Shown here: positions 43,217-52,534 of the stretch, one piece after another | Layout of the letters: every line of letters begins with the position of its first letter | How positions within the stretch are numbered: the stretch's first letter is position 1 | Origin: Sunxiuqinia sp963677175 | GTDB taxonomy: Bacteria > Bacteroidota > Bacteroidia > Bacteroidales > Prolixibacteraceae | Direction of reading: 5' to 3' | Assembly (NCBI GenBank): GCA_963677175.2 | Contig: CAXXES010000001.1 | Span: 434,001 to 498,000 of the forward strand | DNA: 64,000 bases | Program-made: the position numbers and the translations under genes | Notes under the pieces: model-generated | Databases searched by the model: none | Told to the model about the DNA's origin: nothing | What the model saw: only the letters and a program-made list of their open reading frames with translations

Positions 43217-44044
43217 ATGAGAAGTTTACTCCAGTTTCTTGCTCGATTTCATGTCTTTTTCTTGTTCTTGGCACTCGAAATAATTTCCCTGATTTTGATT
43301 GTCAACTACAATAATTTTCAGCGAGTCAGATTTCTCAATTCAAGCAACCGGGTTTCCGCTTCAGTTTACGAACTGTCCAGCAACCTTTCGAATTATTTTC
43401 AGCTACGCCGAATCAATGACGAACTGGCTGCTGAGAATGCAGAACTGCAAACCAAGCTTCAAAAGCTGCAGGTTGTCGATATTTTCAGTCGGGCCGATAC
43501 TGCCATAACCCGTGATACCACCTACCAGTTTATTCCGGCACGCATCATCAATAACTCGGTCAACAAACAATACAACTACGTTACCCTGAACAAAGGACGG
43601 CTGGATGGCATTGAGCCCGACATGGGCATTATTGGCCCCAATGGGGTGGTTGGAATGGTAACCAATGTGTCGGCTCATTACAGCTCGGGCCCCAGCATAC
43701 TGAACAGGCGGTGGCGCATTTCGTCCAAAATAAAAAAGAACAATTATTTCGGCTCATTATTCTGGGGTGCTAGCGATCCACAATTAGCCCAGCTCAACGA
43801 AATTCCGTTTCATGTTGAACTGGCAGTTGGCGACACCATTATCACCAGTGGCTATTCGTCCATTTTTCCGGAAGGCATTCTGATCGGTGTCATCGAAGAT
43901 TTTAACCACGACAGCGGAGCCAATTTTTACCAGGTCAATGTTCGCTTGTCAACCAATTTTAAAACAATTTCGCATGTTGAGCTGGTGAAGAACAATTTTT
44001 TGGAAGAACAAATCATTTTAGAAGAAGAAAATACCGATGATTAG
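43217..44044 (+). CDS. mreC: Rod-shape-determining protein MreC
   Basis: A 275-residue periplasmic scaffold. One N-terminal transmembrane helix (about 10-30) is followed by a coiled coil (about 62-95, INDELAAENAELQTKLQ) and a double beta-barrel domain with GPNGVVGMV and ITSGYSSIFPEGILIG. It links MreB to PBP2/RodA. The stop overlaps the mreD start by eight bases. Confidence 0.94.
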   Translation: MRSLLQFLARFHVFFLFLALEIISLILIVNYNNFQRVRFLNSSNRVSASVYELSSNLSNYFQLRRINDELAAENAELQTKLQKLQVVDIFSRADTAITRDTTYQFIPARIINNSVNKQYNYVTLNKGRLDGIEPDMGIIGPNGVVGMVTNVSAHYSSGPSILNRRWRISSKIKKNNYFGSLFWGASDPQLAQLNEIPFHVELAVGDTIITSGYSSIFPEGILIGVIEDFNHDSGANFYQVNVRLSTNFKTISHVELVKNNFLEEQIILEEENTDD

Positions 44045-44543
44045 AGACCTGCTGAAATATTTGATCATGCTCGTGGTTCTGGTGCTACTGCAGACCCTAA
44101 TCCTGAATAATATTCAGTTCAGCGGCTACGTCAATCCGTATTTATACATTCTTTTTATTTTGCTACTGCCCTTTGAAACCCCCCGGTACCTGTTACTTTT
44201 TATGGGATTTTTCCTGGGCCTTTTTATCGATATCTTTAGCAACACCCCAGGCATTCATGCCTCAGCCACCACCTTTCTGGCGTTTCTCCGTCCGTTCACC
44301 ATCGACCTGATCTCCTCACGCGACAATATTGAAGTAAGTTCAACTCCCCGACTACACCAGATGGGGTTTGGCTGGTTTATGCGTTATATTCTGATTTTGG
44401 TACTTGCGCATCATCTCTTCTTGTTTTTTATCGAAGTCTTTACCTTTGAGAGATTTATTTACACATTATCCAGAAGCTTGTTAAGCGCTTTCTTTACCAT
44501 TGTATTGATCATCGTCAGTCAGTTTCTGATTTTTAAGGAATGA
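44037..44543 (+). CDS. mreD: Rod-shape-determining protein MreD
   Basis: A 168-residue protein with about five transmembrane helices, including FMGFFLGLFIDIFSNTPG, a conserved MreD stretch. It overlaps mreC, and the PBP2 gene begins four bases after its stop. Assignment rests on topology, the conserved stretch and operon position. Confidence 0.92.
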   Translation: MIRDLLKYLIMLVVLVLLQTLILNNIQFSGYVNPYLYILFILLLPFETPRYLLLFMGFFLGLFIDIFSNTPGIHASATTFLAFLRPFTIDLISSRDNIEVSSTPRLHQMGFGWFMRYILILVLAHHLFLFFIEVFTFERFIYTLSRSLLSAFFTIVLIIVSQFLIFKE

Positions 44544-44547
44544 GTTA

Positions 44548-46371
44548 GTGGACAATTTTTCAAAACGAAAATATTTACTGGGAGCTATTTTTATCATCGT
44601 GGCTTTGCTCTTTACCGTGCGCTTATTCCGCCTACAGGTGATGGACAACGACTACAAGCAGTCGGCCACGAGAAACGTACTCCGGAGGGTGATCACCTAC
44701 CCTGCACGCGGACTGGTTTACGACCGGCATGGTGAGCTGCTGGTTTACAACAAAGCATCGTACGACCTGTTGGTTACTCCGCGCGAGTTAACGGCTTTCG
44801 ATACTGCCAGCTTTTGTCAGATCCTTGAGATTGAAAAAGAAGAGCTTATTACCAACCTTCAAAAAGCCAAGAAATATTCCACGTACAAACCCTCGGTGAT
44901 TATCAAACAGCTTTCGCCCGAGAATTACGCGGTGTTACAGGAAAAGATTTTTCGCTTTCCGGGCTTTTTTGTTCAGTCCCGTACCCTACGAGAATACCCT
45001 CAGAAAAATGCAGCGCATGTACTGGGCTATGTTGGTGAGGTTGATCGTAACAAAATAGAGAATGATCCCTATTATTCGCAAGGCGACTACATTGGAGTTA
45101 CCGGCTTGGAGAGTTCATACGAAGAAGCCTTGCGGGGACAAAAAGGAGTGAGCTTTCAGCTGGTTGATGTGCACAACCGCATCAAGGGAAGTTATCGCGA
45201 AGGTAAGAGCGACACCGTAGCTATTCTCGGCAAAAACCTCACCTCAACCCTGGATGCTGAACTTCAAGCCTACACCGAACACCTGATGCAAAACAAAAAA
45301 GGCAGTGTGGTGGCCATTGAACCTGCAACAGGCGAAGTACTGGCATTTTTAAGTGCGCCAACCTACGACCCCACGCTGTTGGTGGGCCGGGCACGAGGGG
45401 CCAACTATCAAAAACTGGCCGAAGATACGCTTAAGCCTATTTTCAACCGGGCCATTCGGGCCGCTTATCCTCCGGGCTCCACATTCAAACTTATTAATGC
45501 CTTAATTGCCCTTCAGGAAAACACAATCAATGAGCAAACCCGGTTTAGCTGTAGTGGTACCGTTTCTCGGCCCATCCGGTGTACCCACAACCACTATTCA
45601 CCCATTGCCTTGCGCGACGCCATCAGAGAGTCGTGCAACCCATTTTTCTGGAACACCTTCAGCTCCATCATACGCAAATATCCCCGGCCGGATCAGGGCT
45701 ATAATGTTTGGAGAAACCACCTGCTAAGCTTTGGACTTGGGCAACGACTGGGAACTGAGTTCAGCAACGAATTGTCGGGTAATATTCCGGAGGATTCCTA
45801 CTACAACTATTACTTTGGTGAAAACCATTGGAATGCATTAACCATCCGTTCTTTGGCAATCGGGCAGGGCGAGTTGCTAATCACCCCTTTTCAACTGGCC
45901 AACCTGGCGGCTACAATTGCCAATCGCGGGTACTATTACACCCCACACTTGGTCAAGTCAATCTGGAGCACCAGGGAAGAAGTGGAAAAACTGGAGTTTG
46001 AGCGCCATGAAACAACGATTGATCCCAGTCATTTTGACATTGTGGTTGAAGGAATGCAAGCGGTAGTCGAAGAAAGCAACGTACGGTATTACTCAAAGCT
46101 GGATAGCATCATCATCTGCGGAAAAACAGGAACGGTGCAAAACCCGCATGGTTCAGACCACTCCGTTTTTATTGCTTTTGCTCCGAAAGACAACCCCAAA
46201 ATCGCGATTTCGGTTTATGTGGAAAACGGTGTTTGGGGTTCGCGCTATGCCGCTCCCATCGCCAGCCTGATCATTGAAAAATACCTGAATGGGAAAATTG
46301 CTCCGCGAAGAGTTGCCGTGGAAGAACGCATGCGCGATGCAAACTTGTTAGATCCAAACCAACCAAAATAA
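44548..46371 (+). CDS. mrdA: Penicillin-binding protein 2 (elongasome transpeptidase)
   Basis: A 607-residue class B PBP that crosslinks peptidoglycan with RodA. The start is a GTG at 44548. There is one N-terminal membrane helix (about 9-28), then a pedestal domain (RGLVYDRHGELL). The transpeptidase domain has SxxK in PPGSTFKLI (about 307-315), SxN in ESCNPF and KTG in CGKTGTVQNP. The protein is complete. It lies four bases after mreD and five bases before rodA. Confidence 0.95.
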   Translation: MDNFSKRKYLLGAIFIIVALLFTVRLFRLQVMDNDYKQSATRNVLRRVITYPARGLVYDRHGELLVYNKASYDLLVTPRELTAFDTASFCQILEIEKEELITNLQKAKKYSTYKPSVIIKQLSPENYAVLQEKIFRFPGFFVQSRTLREYPQKNAAHVLGYVGEVDRNKIENDPYYSQGDYIGVTGLESSYEEALRGQKGVSFQLVDVHNRIKGSYREGKSDTVAILGKNLTSTLDAELQAYTEHLMQNKKGSVVAIEPATGEVLAFLSAPTYDPTLLVGRARGANYQKLAEDTLKPIFNRAIRAAYPPGSTFKLINALIALQENTINEQTRFSCSGTVSRPIRCTHNHYSPIALRDAIRESCNPFFWNTFSSIIRKYPRPDQGYNVWRNHLLSFGLGQRLGTEFSNELSGNIPEDSYYNYYFGENHWNALTIRSLAIGQGELLITPFQLANLAATIANRGYYYTPHLVKSIWSTREEVEKLEFERHETTIDPSHFDIVVEGMQAVVEESNVRYYSKLDSIIICGKTGTVQNPHGSDHSVFIAFAPKDNPKIAISVYVENGVWGSRYAAPIASLIIEKYLNGKIAPRRVAVEERMRDANLLDPNQPK

Positions 46372-46376
46372 GCAGC

Positions 46377-47804
46377 GTGGCACGAAGAAATAACATATGG
46401 GCTAATTTGGACTGGGTCAGCATTATCCTTTACCTGATGCTTATCTTTATGGGCTGGGTCAACATTTATGCAGCCGTGTACAACGAAGAGCACAGCAGTA
46501 TTCTGGATATGACCCAACGCTACGGCAAGCAGCTTTTCTGGATTGGTGCTGCCCTGGTCATCGGAAGCACTCTAATTTTGGTCGACAGTAAGTTTTATGT
46601 ATTTTCGGCCTACGGTTTTTACGCCATTACCATCCTGCTGCTGATTGCCGTACTCCTTTTTGGTACCCAAGTCAAAGGTTCCACATCGTGGTTTCAAGTT
46701 GGCGGCATTGCCATTCAGCCAGCCGAGTTTGTTAAATTTACAACGGCCCTGGCCTTGGCTAAGTATTTAAGTTCGTACAACTTTAAAATGCACCGGTTTA
46801 AATCCTTGCTGATCATTGGAGCCATCCTGGCGCTCCCCTTGATGCTCATTTTCATGCAAAACGACACTGGATCAGCCTTGGTGATCGGCGTCTTTATCTT
46901 GGTTCTGTTCCGCGAAGGCTTGTCAGGCTTTGTGCTTTTTCTGGTTTTCATTGTAGCGTTGATTTTCATTCTGACACTGGTTTTATCGCCCCTGCACACT
47001 ATTTTCACCTTAACTACAGGAGCGCTTATTTTCCATTACATCATGCAGCAAAGATTATCTGAAACGATCAAAGCACTCGCTATTTACGGCACCTTGTCAG
47101 CGCTTTTCCTCTTTGGCGGACATATTCTCGAAATTGAACTTTCGGATGTAAAGCTTGTGCTGGCGGCAACTATTTTGTCCTCCGTCATCTTTGCCATCTA
47201 TTCCCTTCGAAAAGGAGTTCATAACCTGCTGATCCTTTTAGGGCTTTATCTTGGGCTGGTATTTTTAACATTCTCGGTCGACTATGTCGTCAACAATGTG
47301 CTACAACCACACCAGCAAAGCCGGATCAACGAATTGCTGGGCATCGAATCCGATCCGCTGGGCGTGGGCTACAACGTCAACCAATCCAAAATAGCCATTG
47401 GTTCCGGAGGCTTTTCCGGTAAAGGCTTTTTGAATGGCACCCAAACCAAATTCGACTTTGTGCCCGAACAAAGCACCGACTTCATTTTCTGCACCGTAGG
47501 CGAAGAGTGGGGGTTTATAGGCACCACCACTGTGATTGGCCTGTTCCTGTTTTTGTTGCTCCGACTCCTTTACCTGGCCGAGCGCCAACGCTCCACCTTT
47601 AGCCGGGTGTATGGCTATAGCGTGGCCTGCATCATTTTCTTTCACCTGGCCATCAACGTCGGAATGACAATTGGACTGGCACCAGTCATTGGCATTCCCC
47701 TACCCTTCTTCAGCTATGGTGGATCATCGCTCTGGTCGTTCACCATTTTGCTCTTTATTTTCTTGCGTTTAGATGCCAGTAGGGCTGAGAAACTGAGCCA
47801 CTAA
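46377..47804 (+). CDS. rodA: Rod-shape SEDS glycosyltransferase RodA
   Basis: A 475-residue SEDS-family peptidoglycan polymerase with about ten transmembrane helices and a GTG start. Conserved segments are GSTSWFQVGGIAIQPAEFVK, LMLIFMQNDTGSALV, VGYNVNQSKIAIGSGGFSGK, FVPEQSTDFIFC and IPLPFFSYGGSSL. It is longer than E. coli RodA because of extra helices in the middle (about 205-290). It is the last gene of the elongasome operon. Confidence 0.95.
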   Translation: MARRNNIWANLDWVSIILYLMLIFMGWVNIYAAVYNEEHSSILDMTQRYGKQLFWIGAALVIGSTLILVDSKFYVFSAYGFYAITILLLIAVLLFGTQVKGSTSWFQVGGIAIQPAEFVKFTTALALAKYLSSYNFKMHRFKSLLIIGAILALPLMLIFMQNDTGSALVIGVFILVLFREGLSGFVLFLVFIVALIFILTLVLSPLHTIFTLTTGALIFHYIMQQRLSETIKALAIYGTLSALFLFGGHILEIELSDVKLVLAATILSSVIFAIYSLRKGVHNLLILLGLYLGLVFLTFSVDYVVNNVLQPHQQSRINELLGIESDPLGVGYNVNQSKIAIGSGGFSGKGFLNGTQTKFDFVPEQSTDFIFCTVGEEWGFIGTTTVIGLFLFLLLRLLYLAERQRSTFSRVYGYSVACIIFFHLAINVGMTIGLAPVIGIPLPFFSYGGSSLWSFTILLFIFLRLDASRAEKLSH

Positions 47805-47843
47805 AGCATCATTTGAACATTGTCATTTGGGATAATGATGGTT

Positions 47844-48150
47844 CAGTGAGGGCTTCACCCGTCAGTAGCCGGGCTGGCCCCGAAGTGAAGCCCTCACTGG
47901 CAAGCTACTGGCCGATTTACAATGCCGCTATTACGCTACTCAGCGGGTGACTTCGAGTCACCCGCTGAGAAAGAACCGACCGAGGTGCCTATTGATCCGA
48001 TGACGCGAAGTCATCGGATCAATAACCGAGCTAAATTCCTCTCCCCCGGATGAATCCGGGGGTTAGTGATGCTATCGCTGGCTTCTTAAACACCACACGA
48101 AAGGATTCGTGCGGTAGCAGCGGTTTGACATACCCAGAGGGTTTGTATGT
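47844..48150. repeat. Run of six different hairpins between rodA and the YeiH gene
   Basis: Consecutive inverted repeats: 47844-47858/47885-47899 (15-bp perfect arms, CAGTGAGGGCTTCAC); 47939-47952/47956-47969 (14-bp perfect arms, CTCAGCGGGTGACT); 47992-48004/48010-48022 (13-bp perfect, TTGATCCGATGAC); 48043-48051/48054-48062 (9-bp perfect, CCCCCGGAT); 48093-48101/48106-48114 (nine positions, one mismatch); 48128-48133/48145-48150. Arm sequences differ, so they are not copies, but three share a CTTC/GAAG-type apex. The first could terminate rodA transcription. Nothing coding is seen here or in 48151-48294. Confidence 0.75.
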
Positions 48151-48294
48151 TTATAGAAATTGAGCATGCTCCCAAAGGATTCCATTTGATGTGTAAATTA
48201 TTCTCATAAATAGAACTTTAGAAGGCTAAGTATAGAGCATGTTTTACGATCGGTGGTTGTTCGGGTTAAGAGGTAGCTGGTGCAGAAACAAAGA

Positions 48295-49233
48295 TCAGGT
48301 GCCCAGTAAATGCGCATGCAGCACGATTAACGACAGTATACCAATAAACAACCAAAGCATGATGCCGAGAAGAAAGCTGCGCGTTCCGGCCTGTTTAGCT
48401 TCGGCAATCGAAATATTGGAGCCAATTAGCAACAGTGCAACCACCATACCCCGTTTGCCCAGCCAGCTCAGGTGAGTAAATGTAGTTTGCCAGTTGGGAA
48501 TGAAGTGAGCCACCAATATTGCCACTACAAACAAAGCAATAAACCACGGAATTGTCAGCTTCCCTTTTTTGTTGTCTTTGTTGAACAAAGCGATGGCGAT
48601 AGATAATGGAATAATCCACAATGCACGGGTTAGCTTAACAGCCGTTGCAATTTCCAACGCTTTGGGTCCGTACGAGGCTCCGGCTCCAACAACCGAACTG
48701 GTGTCGTGAATGGCAATGGCCGACCAAAAACCAAAAGTTTCCTGGCTGAGATGAAAATAGTGACCAATAATCGGAAAAATCATCAGGGCAATCGCATTCA
48801 GAATAAAAATAACGACGAGCGAAAAAGAGATCTGATGGTTTTTAGCATGAAGAACCGGGGCAATAGCAGCAATGGCACTTCCGCCGCAAATAGCTGTTCC
48901 GGAAGCAATCAGCCAGCTGGTGTTTTTTTCAACCTTCAACAACTTGCCCAGCAATAGTCCGACAACGATGGTGAAAACCACGGAGCAGGCTGTCAGCAAT
49001 ATTCCGGTTTGGCTGGCACGAATGGCTTGAGTGAGGTTCATACCAAAGCCCATCAATACGATGGAGGCTTGCAATATTCGGGCAGTGTGCTGGTGCATAT
49101 CAGGATGACGTAGCCCGGATAATGATAGAACAAGGCCGGCTATTAAAGCCATTGCCGGAGATACAAACGGAAGGAAGCAGGCAACAATTGCCAAACTATA
49201 AATCAACTGAATGTGTTTCATAAGGTATTTCAT
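48295..49233 (-). CDS. YeiH-family putative sulfate exporter (UPF0324)
   Basis: A 312-residue membrane protein with about ten helices. ASIVLMGFGMNL, IASGTAICGGSAIAAIAPVL (the family signature), FGFWSAIAIHDTSSVVGAG and KLTRALWIIPL are characteristic. Family members are annotated as sulfate or sulfite exporters, with thin experimental support. The gene is downstream of a LysR regulator in the same direction, the conserved YeiH/YeiE-type pairing. A 28-bp inverted repeat overlaps its start codon. Confidence 0.9.
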   Translation of the reverse strand: MKYLMKHIQLIYSLAIVACFLPFVSPAMALIAGLVLSLSGLRHPDMHQHTARILQASIVLMGFGMNLTQAIRASQTGILLTACSVVFTIVVGLLLGKLLKVEKNTSWLIASGTAICGGSAIAAIAPVLHAKNHQISFSLVVIFILNAIALMIFPIIGHYFHLSQETFGFWSAIAIHDTSSVVGAGASYGPKALEIATAVKLTRALWIIPLSIAIALFNKDNKKGKLTIPWFIALFVVAILVAHFIPNWQTTFTHLSWLGKRGMVVALLLIGSNISIAEAKQAGTRSFLLGIMLWLFIGILSLIVLHAHLLGT

Positions 49234-49260
49234 AACCTGTATTGATTGGTTAACAGGTTA
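49233..49260. promoter_or_regulatory. Inverted repeat at the YeiH start codon
   Basis: TAACCTGT (49233-49240) and ACAGGTTA (49253-49260) are perfect 8-bp arms around 12 bases. On the minus strand the repeat ends at the first base of the start codon. It could be an operator or an mRNA hairpin covering the ribosome-binding region. Confidence 0.4.
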
Positions 49261-49304
49261 CAAAGATCTGATTTCAATATAATCAAATCAAATACCTATT
49301 TCTT

Positions 49305-49334
49305 ATAACGTATAACTATCAATTATATCGTTAT
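49305..49334. promoter_or_regulatory. Candidate LysR binding site upstream of the YeiH gene
   Basis: ATAACG (49305-49310) and CGTTAT (49329-49334) form an interrupted palindrome in an AT-rich stretch between the LysR and YeiH genes, a layout LysR-type regulators often recognise. Assignment is by position only. Confidence 0.35.
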
Positions 49335-49354
49335 GGCTTTGAACTTCAGCTAAA

Positions 49355-50242
49355 CTAAAACGGATACTGCAACAAGAAATTGCGAAACAACTGTTGGGTG
49401 CTATTTTCAGGCCCCTGCCGAATCGCAACACGGAACCTTCGAAGAATAGCCAACTCTTTAACATTCAAACGAACAATGCTTTTCAGTTGCAGTTCTTTTT
49501 CGATGGCTTTCTCCGAAACAAACGCAATGCCTTCAAAATTGACAAGGAAGTTTTTAATGGCTTCGGTACTCCCAAGGTGGATAAGAATATTCAGCTTTTC
49601 GAGCGAAATTTTAAATTTACTAAGTGCATGTTGAATAACTTCGAGTGTACCCGAACCTCGTTCGCGCAATACGATCGGAATTTGTTGCAGATCGACGAGC
49701 GTCAGGTTTTTTCGCTTGCCATAAGCGCTGTTGGTTCCGGCAACAACCACAATTTCATCGTCCATAAAATCGTGATAACGAATATTTGCTTGCGATGAAT
49801 CATTTTCAACCAGCGCCAAATCGATTTCGTTTTGTAAAAGTTTTTGTTCCATCTCAACTGAATTACCATTATACAGGTCGAGTTTTATTTGAGGAAAGCG
49901 CCGGTGAAAATCAGCCAGCACGGCAGGAATCAGGTATTGAGAAATGGTGGAACTGGCGCCAATTCGCAGCGATCCTTTGTAGTCGTCGTTCAGGCGTCCC
50001 AGCTCAAACTCCAGTTCGTGGTATTGTTGTTTAATCTGTTTCAGGTGAAGATAAGCAAGTTTGCCGGCTTTGGTCAGGTAAACTTTGTTGCCTTTTCGTT
50101 CAAACAGTGCACTGTTCATTTTGCTTTCCAGCTCTTTAATATGCTTGGTAACGGCAGGCTGGCTGATAAACAAAGCTTCGGCAGCTTTAGAAAAACTCAG
50201 GTTTTCGGCAACGGCTAAAAAAACTTCATCCCGGTAATCCAT
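49355..50242 (-). CDS. LysR-family transcriptional regulator
   Basis: About 295 residues from the ATG at 50242 (MDYRDEVFLAVAENLSFSKA). The winged helix-turn-helix (about 3-62) has AAEALFISQPAVTKHIKELE. A LysR substrate-binding domain (about 90-290) follows, with GSLRIGASSTISQYLIPAVL. It lies immediately upstream of the YeiH exporter gene and probably controls it in response to a sulfur or amino-acid-like ligand. The ligand is unknown. Confidence 0.92.
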   Translation of the reverse strand: MDYRDEVFLAVAENLSFSKAAEALFISQPAVTKHIKELESKMNSALFERKGNKVYLTKAGKLAYLHLKQIKQQYHELEFELGRLNDDYKGSLRIGASSTISQYLIPAVLADFHRRFPQIKLDLYNGNSVEMEQKLLQNEIDLALVENDSSQANIRYHDFMDDEIVVVAGTNSAYGKRKNLTLVDLQQIPIVLRERGSGTLEVIQHALSKFKISLEKLNILIHLGSTEAIKNFLVNFEGIAFVSEKAIEKELQLKSIVRLNVKELAILRRFRVAIRQGPENSTQQLFRNFLLQYPF

Positions 50243-50513
50243 CAATTTTATTTTTTTGTAACGAATCCGAAAGTTATCGATTTTTAAGTAAGGATGGCTT
50301 CTATTTTGCAAATTCGGGAAACTGCCGGATGAATAATGAGCGGACTTTAGCAGGAATGATAAAGAGGTTGATATCTACCTATCATCTGGTACCGGTTTTA
50401 TATTCTTCTCTCCCTTGGTTCGATTTAACCATTCGGTTTCTTTTCATTCTGGTTTTATGCGGTTGCTTAATAGTCTGTTTCACTCGAATCGGGCCTGCAC
50501 TAAGGGATAACCT

Positions 50514-50702
50514 GGCGGAAATGCTCCAAACCAGACGGAAACGCTAAAAACGAGACGGAAATGCTCCAAACCGGACGGAAATGGTATTTGACCAGGTTAA
50601 ATGGCATTTCCGTCTGGTTTTTTCCATTTCCGTGCGGAATTTTTCAAATCCGTGTCGTTCGATGGCATTTCCGTGTGGTCAAGTGGCTCTTCCGTATGGA
50701 AT
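50514..50702. repeat. Second convergent inverted array of ~20-bp repeats
   Basis: The left arm has about four units like GACGGAAATGCTCCAAACCG. The right arm has about five units of the opposite orientation (GGCATTTCCGTCTGGTTTTT and variants around ATTTCCGTG). Architecture and core resemble the array at 39.7-40.1 kb (shared GAAATGC). The rest of 50243-50878 contains no convincing gene. Confidence 0.7.
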
Positions 50703-50878
50703 TTATGCCATCCGTGCAGGATGAGCAAAAATCTTCAGACCCGCTGGCAGATCCTGAAGCGAGTTCAGGATGACGCTCCGATCGCTGGGGTTTCGGCGGC
50801 CTACGAGGGTTTGGCTTTGAAAAAAGAGGGAAGGAAACACCGGGAATTGAGCGGGATGAGTTACAAACTCAAAACAAC

Positions 50879-51475
50879 CTACGCTTTTCTTATTTCCACT
50901 TCGAAGTTGCTCTCCACAAAATCGACTAAGTCGGCAAAGAAAACTTCAAATTCCAGCTTGATCAGCTCGTAATCCTGCTTCAGCACCTCCAACGCGAAGT
51001 CGGCTTCTTCGGGCAGGCTGGTGCGCCGGCCCATAATAGCCAGCGATTGCCAGATTCCTTCCAGCCCGGCATAAGATTCCAGCCGTTTGTGCTGAATCAG
51101 GAACGGCAGAAACAACTTTACGCGCAGCGGAAGCAAGGTAAAGTTGGAAAGCAAAATAGCATGTACCTGTTTTGAAAACTGGCGCAAGGGGTAAATGGAA
51201 TATTGCCGCCAGCCAACCGCCAGAAAATGGTCGAAAATCACATCAGTCACAATGCCTGAGTAGCGGCCATAATTGGTTTTGAAACGACTGGCACAATCTT
51301 TCACCAAGGGATGGCGATCGGTAAACCAATCGATTTGCCGATGAAGCAAAACGCCGGATTGCACGGCCAGAGGATATTGCTGATATTGATTGCCCTTCAC
51401 ATAGTCGCCTATGAAATTGCCGACCAAAACCGATTCATTCTCGCCCGAAAGATAGAGATGCGCCAAATAATTCAT
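50879..51475 (-). CDS. Acyl-carrier-protein phosphodiesterase-like (DUF479)
   Basis: A 198-residue helical protein of the AcpH/DUF479 family. NYLAHLYLSGENESVLVGNF (2-21) followed by IGDYVKG is the family signature, and HRQIDWFTDRHP and VTDVIFDHFLA supply HD-type metal-site residues. AcpH removes the phosphopantetheine prosthetic group from acyl carrier protein. The gene diverges from the sugar kinase at 51591. Confidence 0.88.
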   Translation of the reverse strand: MNYLAHLYLSGENESVLVGNFIGDYVKGNQYQQYPLAVQSGVLLHRQIDWFTDRHPLVKDCASRFKTNYGRYSGIVTDVIFDHFLAVGWRQYSIYPLRQFSKQVHAILLSNFTLLPLRVKLFLPFLIQHKRLESYAGLEGIWQSLAIMGRRTSLPEEADFALEVLKQDYELIKLEFEVFFADLVDFVESNFEVEIRKA

Positions 51476-51553
51476 CCCCGAAATTACCGATTTTTATATT
51501 GAAAGCTTGTTGTACATCAGGTTTTTTGGTCAGCTGTTCTCAATAATTCTCTT

Positions 51554-51561
51554 TACATTTG
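51554..51561 (+). promoter_or_regulatory. -7 promoter box of the sugar kinase operon
   Basis: TACATTTG fits TAnnTTTG, 29 bases before the start codon. TTTG at 51525-51528 is 25 bases upstream, slightly long for a -33 partner. Confidence 0.5.
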
Positions 51562-51590
51562 GATCACCAAAGCAAACTAAATCGAATCAG

Positions 51591-52505
51591 ATGAGAAAAA
51601 TAGTTGCTGCTGTTGGCGAATTGCTATGGGACTTGCTACCCAGTGGTAAAGTTCTTGGAGGTGCTCCCGCCAACTTCATTTACCGCATCAATTCCTTTGG
51701 CGACCTCGGACAGTTAGTCACCCGGGTTGGTGACGACGATTTGGGTGACGAAGCACTCGAACAAGTTCTCCAGCTGGAACTCTCCGAGAGAAATATTCAG
51801 ATTGACCCAGCTTACCCAACCGGAACCGTTCACGTCAGGCTCAACAAACAGGGCATTCCGGACTACACCATCCACGAGCAAGTGGCTTATGACAATCTGG
51901 AAGCTAGCCCAGCCGCACTGGAGCTGGCTCACCATGTCGATTGTGTCTGTTTTGGCACCCTCATTCAGCGAACCGGAAAAGCCAGAGACTCAGTCCGCCA
52001 ATTTTTGCATGCAGCAAAGGATGCTACCCTTTTTTATGACATCAACCTGCGAAAGAATTGCTACACGCCTGAAATTATCGACGAAAGCCTTCAGTTGACC
52101 AACATTCTGAAAATTAATGACGAGGAACTGATCAGCCTGAAAGAACTACTTAAGCTCGAATCGGACACCCTAAAAGGCATGGCTGGCGAACTGATTTTAA
52201 ACTACCACCTGCAAATGGTATTGGGAACGCTTGGTGAAAAAGGCGCTTTTGTGCTGTCCAACGCCGGCGAATACCATTACGACCCGGGCTACCGGATAAC
52301 ACTTGCCGACACCGTTGGCGCGGGCGATGCCTGCTCTGCTGGTTTTATTCACCAGTTGTTGCAAGGAAAGCCCCTGGAGGAGGCCTTGAAATTCGGCAAT
52401 GCTACAGGCGCCATGGTAGCCACAACCCTTGGTGGAACCCAGCCGGTTTCGAAAGAAGAAATTGAAACCTTCCGGCGGGAAAAACATGAACGCATCAATA
52501 TGTAA
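51591..52505 (+). CDS. PfkB-family sugar kinase (fructokinase-like)
   Basis: About 304 residues from the ATG at 51591. GELLWDLLP and LGGAPANFIYRINSFG are the N-terminal sugar-binding segments, and ADTVGAGDACSAGFIHQLL (about 241-259) carries the catalytic Asp and anion hole. It is probably a fructokinase, judged from overall resemblance; the substrate is uncertain. A Gfo/Idh/MocA oxidoreductase gene follows after 29 bases, suggesting joint carbohydrate catabolism. Confidence 0.88.
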   Translation: MRKIVAAVGELLWDLLPSGKVLGGAPANFIYRINSFGDLGQLVTRVGDDDLGDEALEQVLQLELSERNIQIDPAYPTGTVHVRLNKQGIPDYTIHEQVAYDNLEASPAALELAHHVDCVCFGTLIQRTGKARDSVRQFLHAAKDATLFYDINLRKNCYTPEIIDESLQLTNILKINDEELISLKELLKLESDTLKGMAGELILNYHLQMVLGTLGEKGAFVLSNAGEYHYDPGYRITLADTVGAGDACSAGFIHQLLQGKPLEEALKFGNATGAMVATTLGGTQPVSKEEIETFRREKHERINM

Positions 52506-52534
52506 ATCAAACGAAACCTCTAAACACCATCAGC

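Noticed and set aside
50329..50547. Small membrane protein of 72 codons
   Set aside because: It has one hydrophobic stretch but runs into the 20-bp repeat array, lacks a ribosome-binding site and resembles no family I know.
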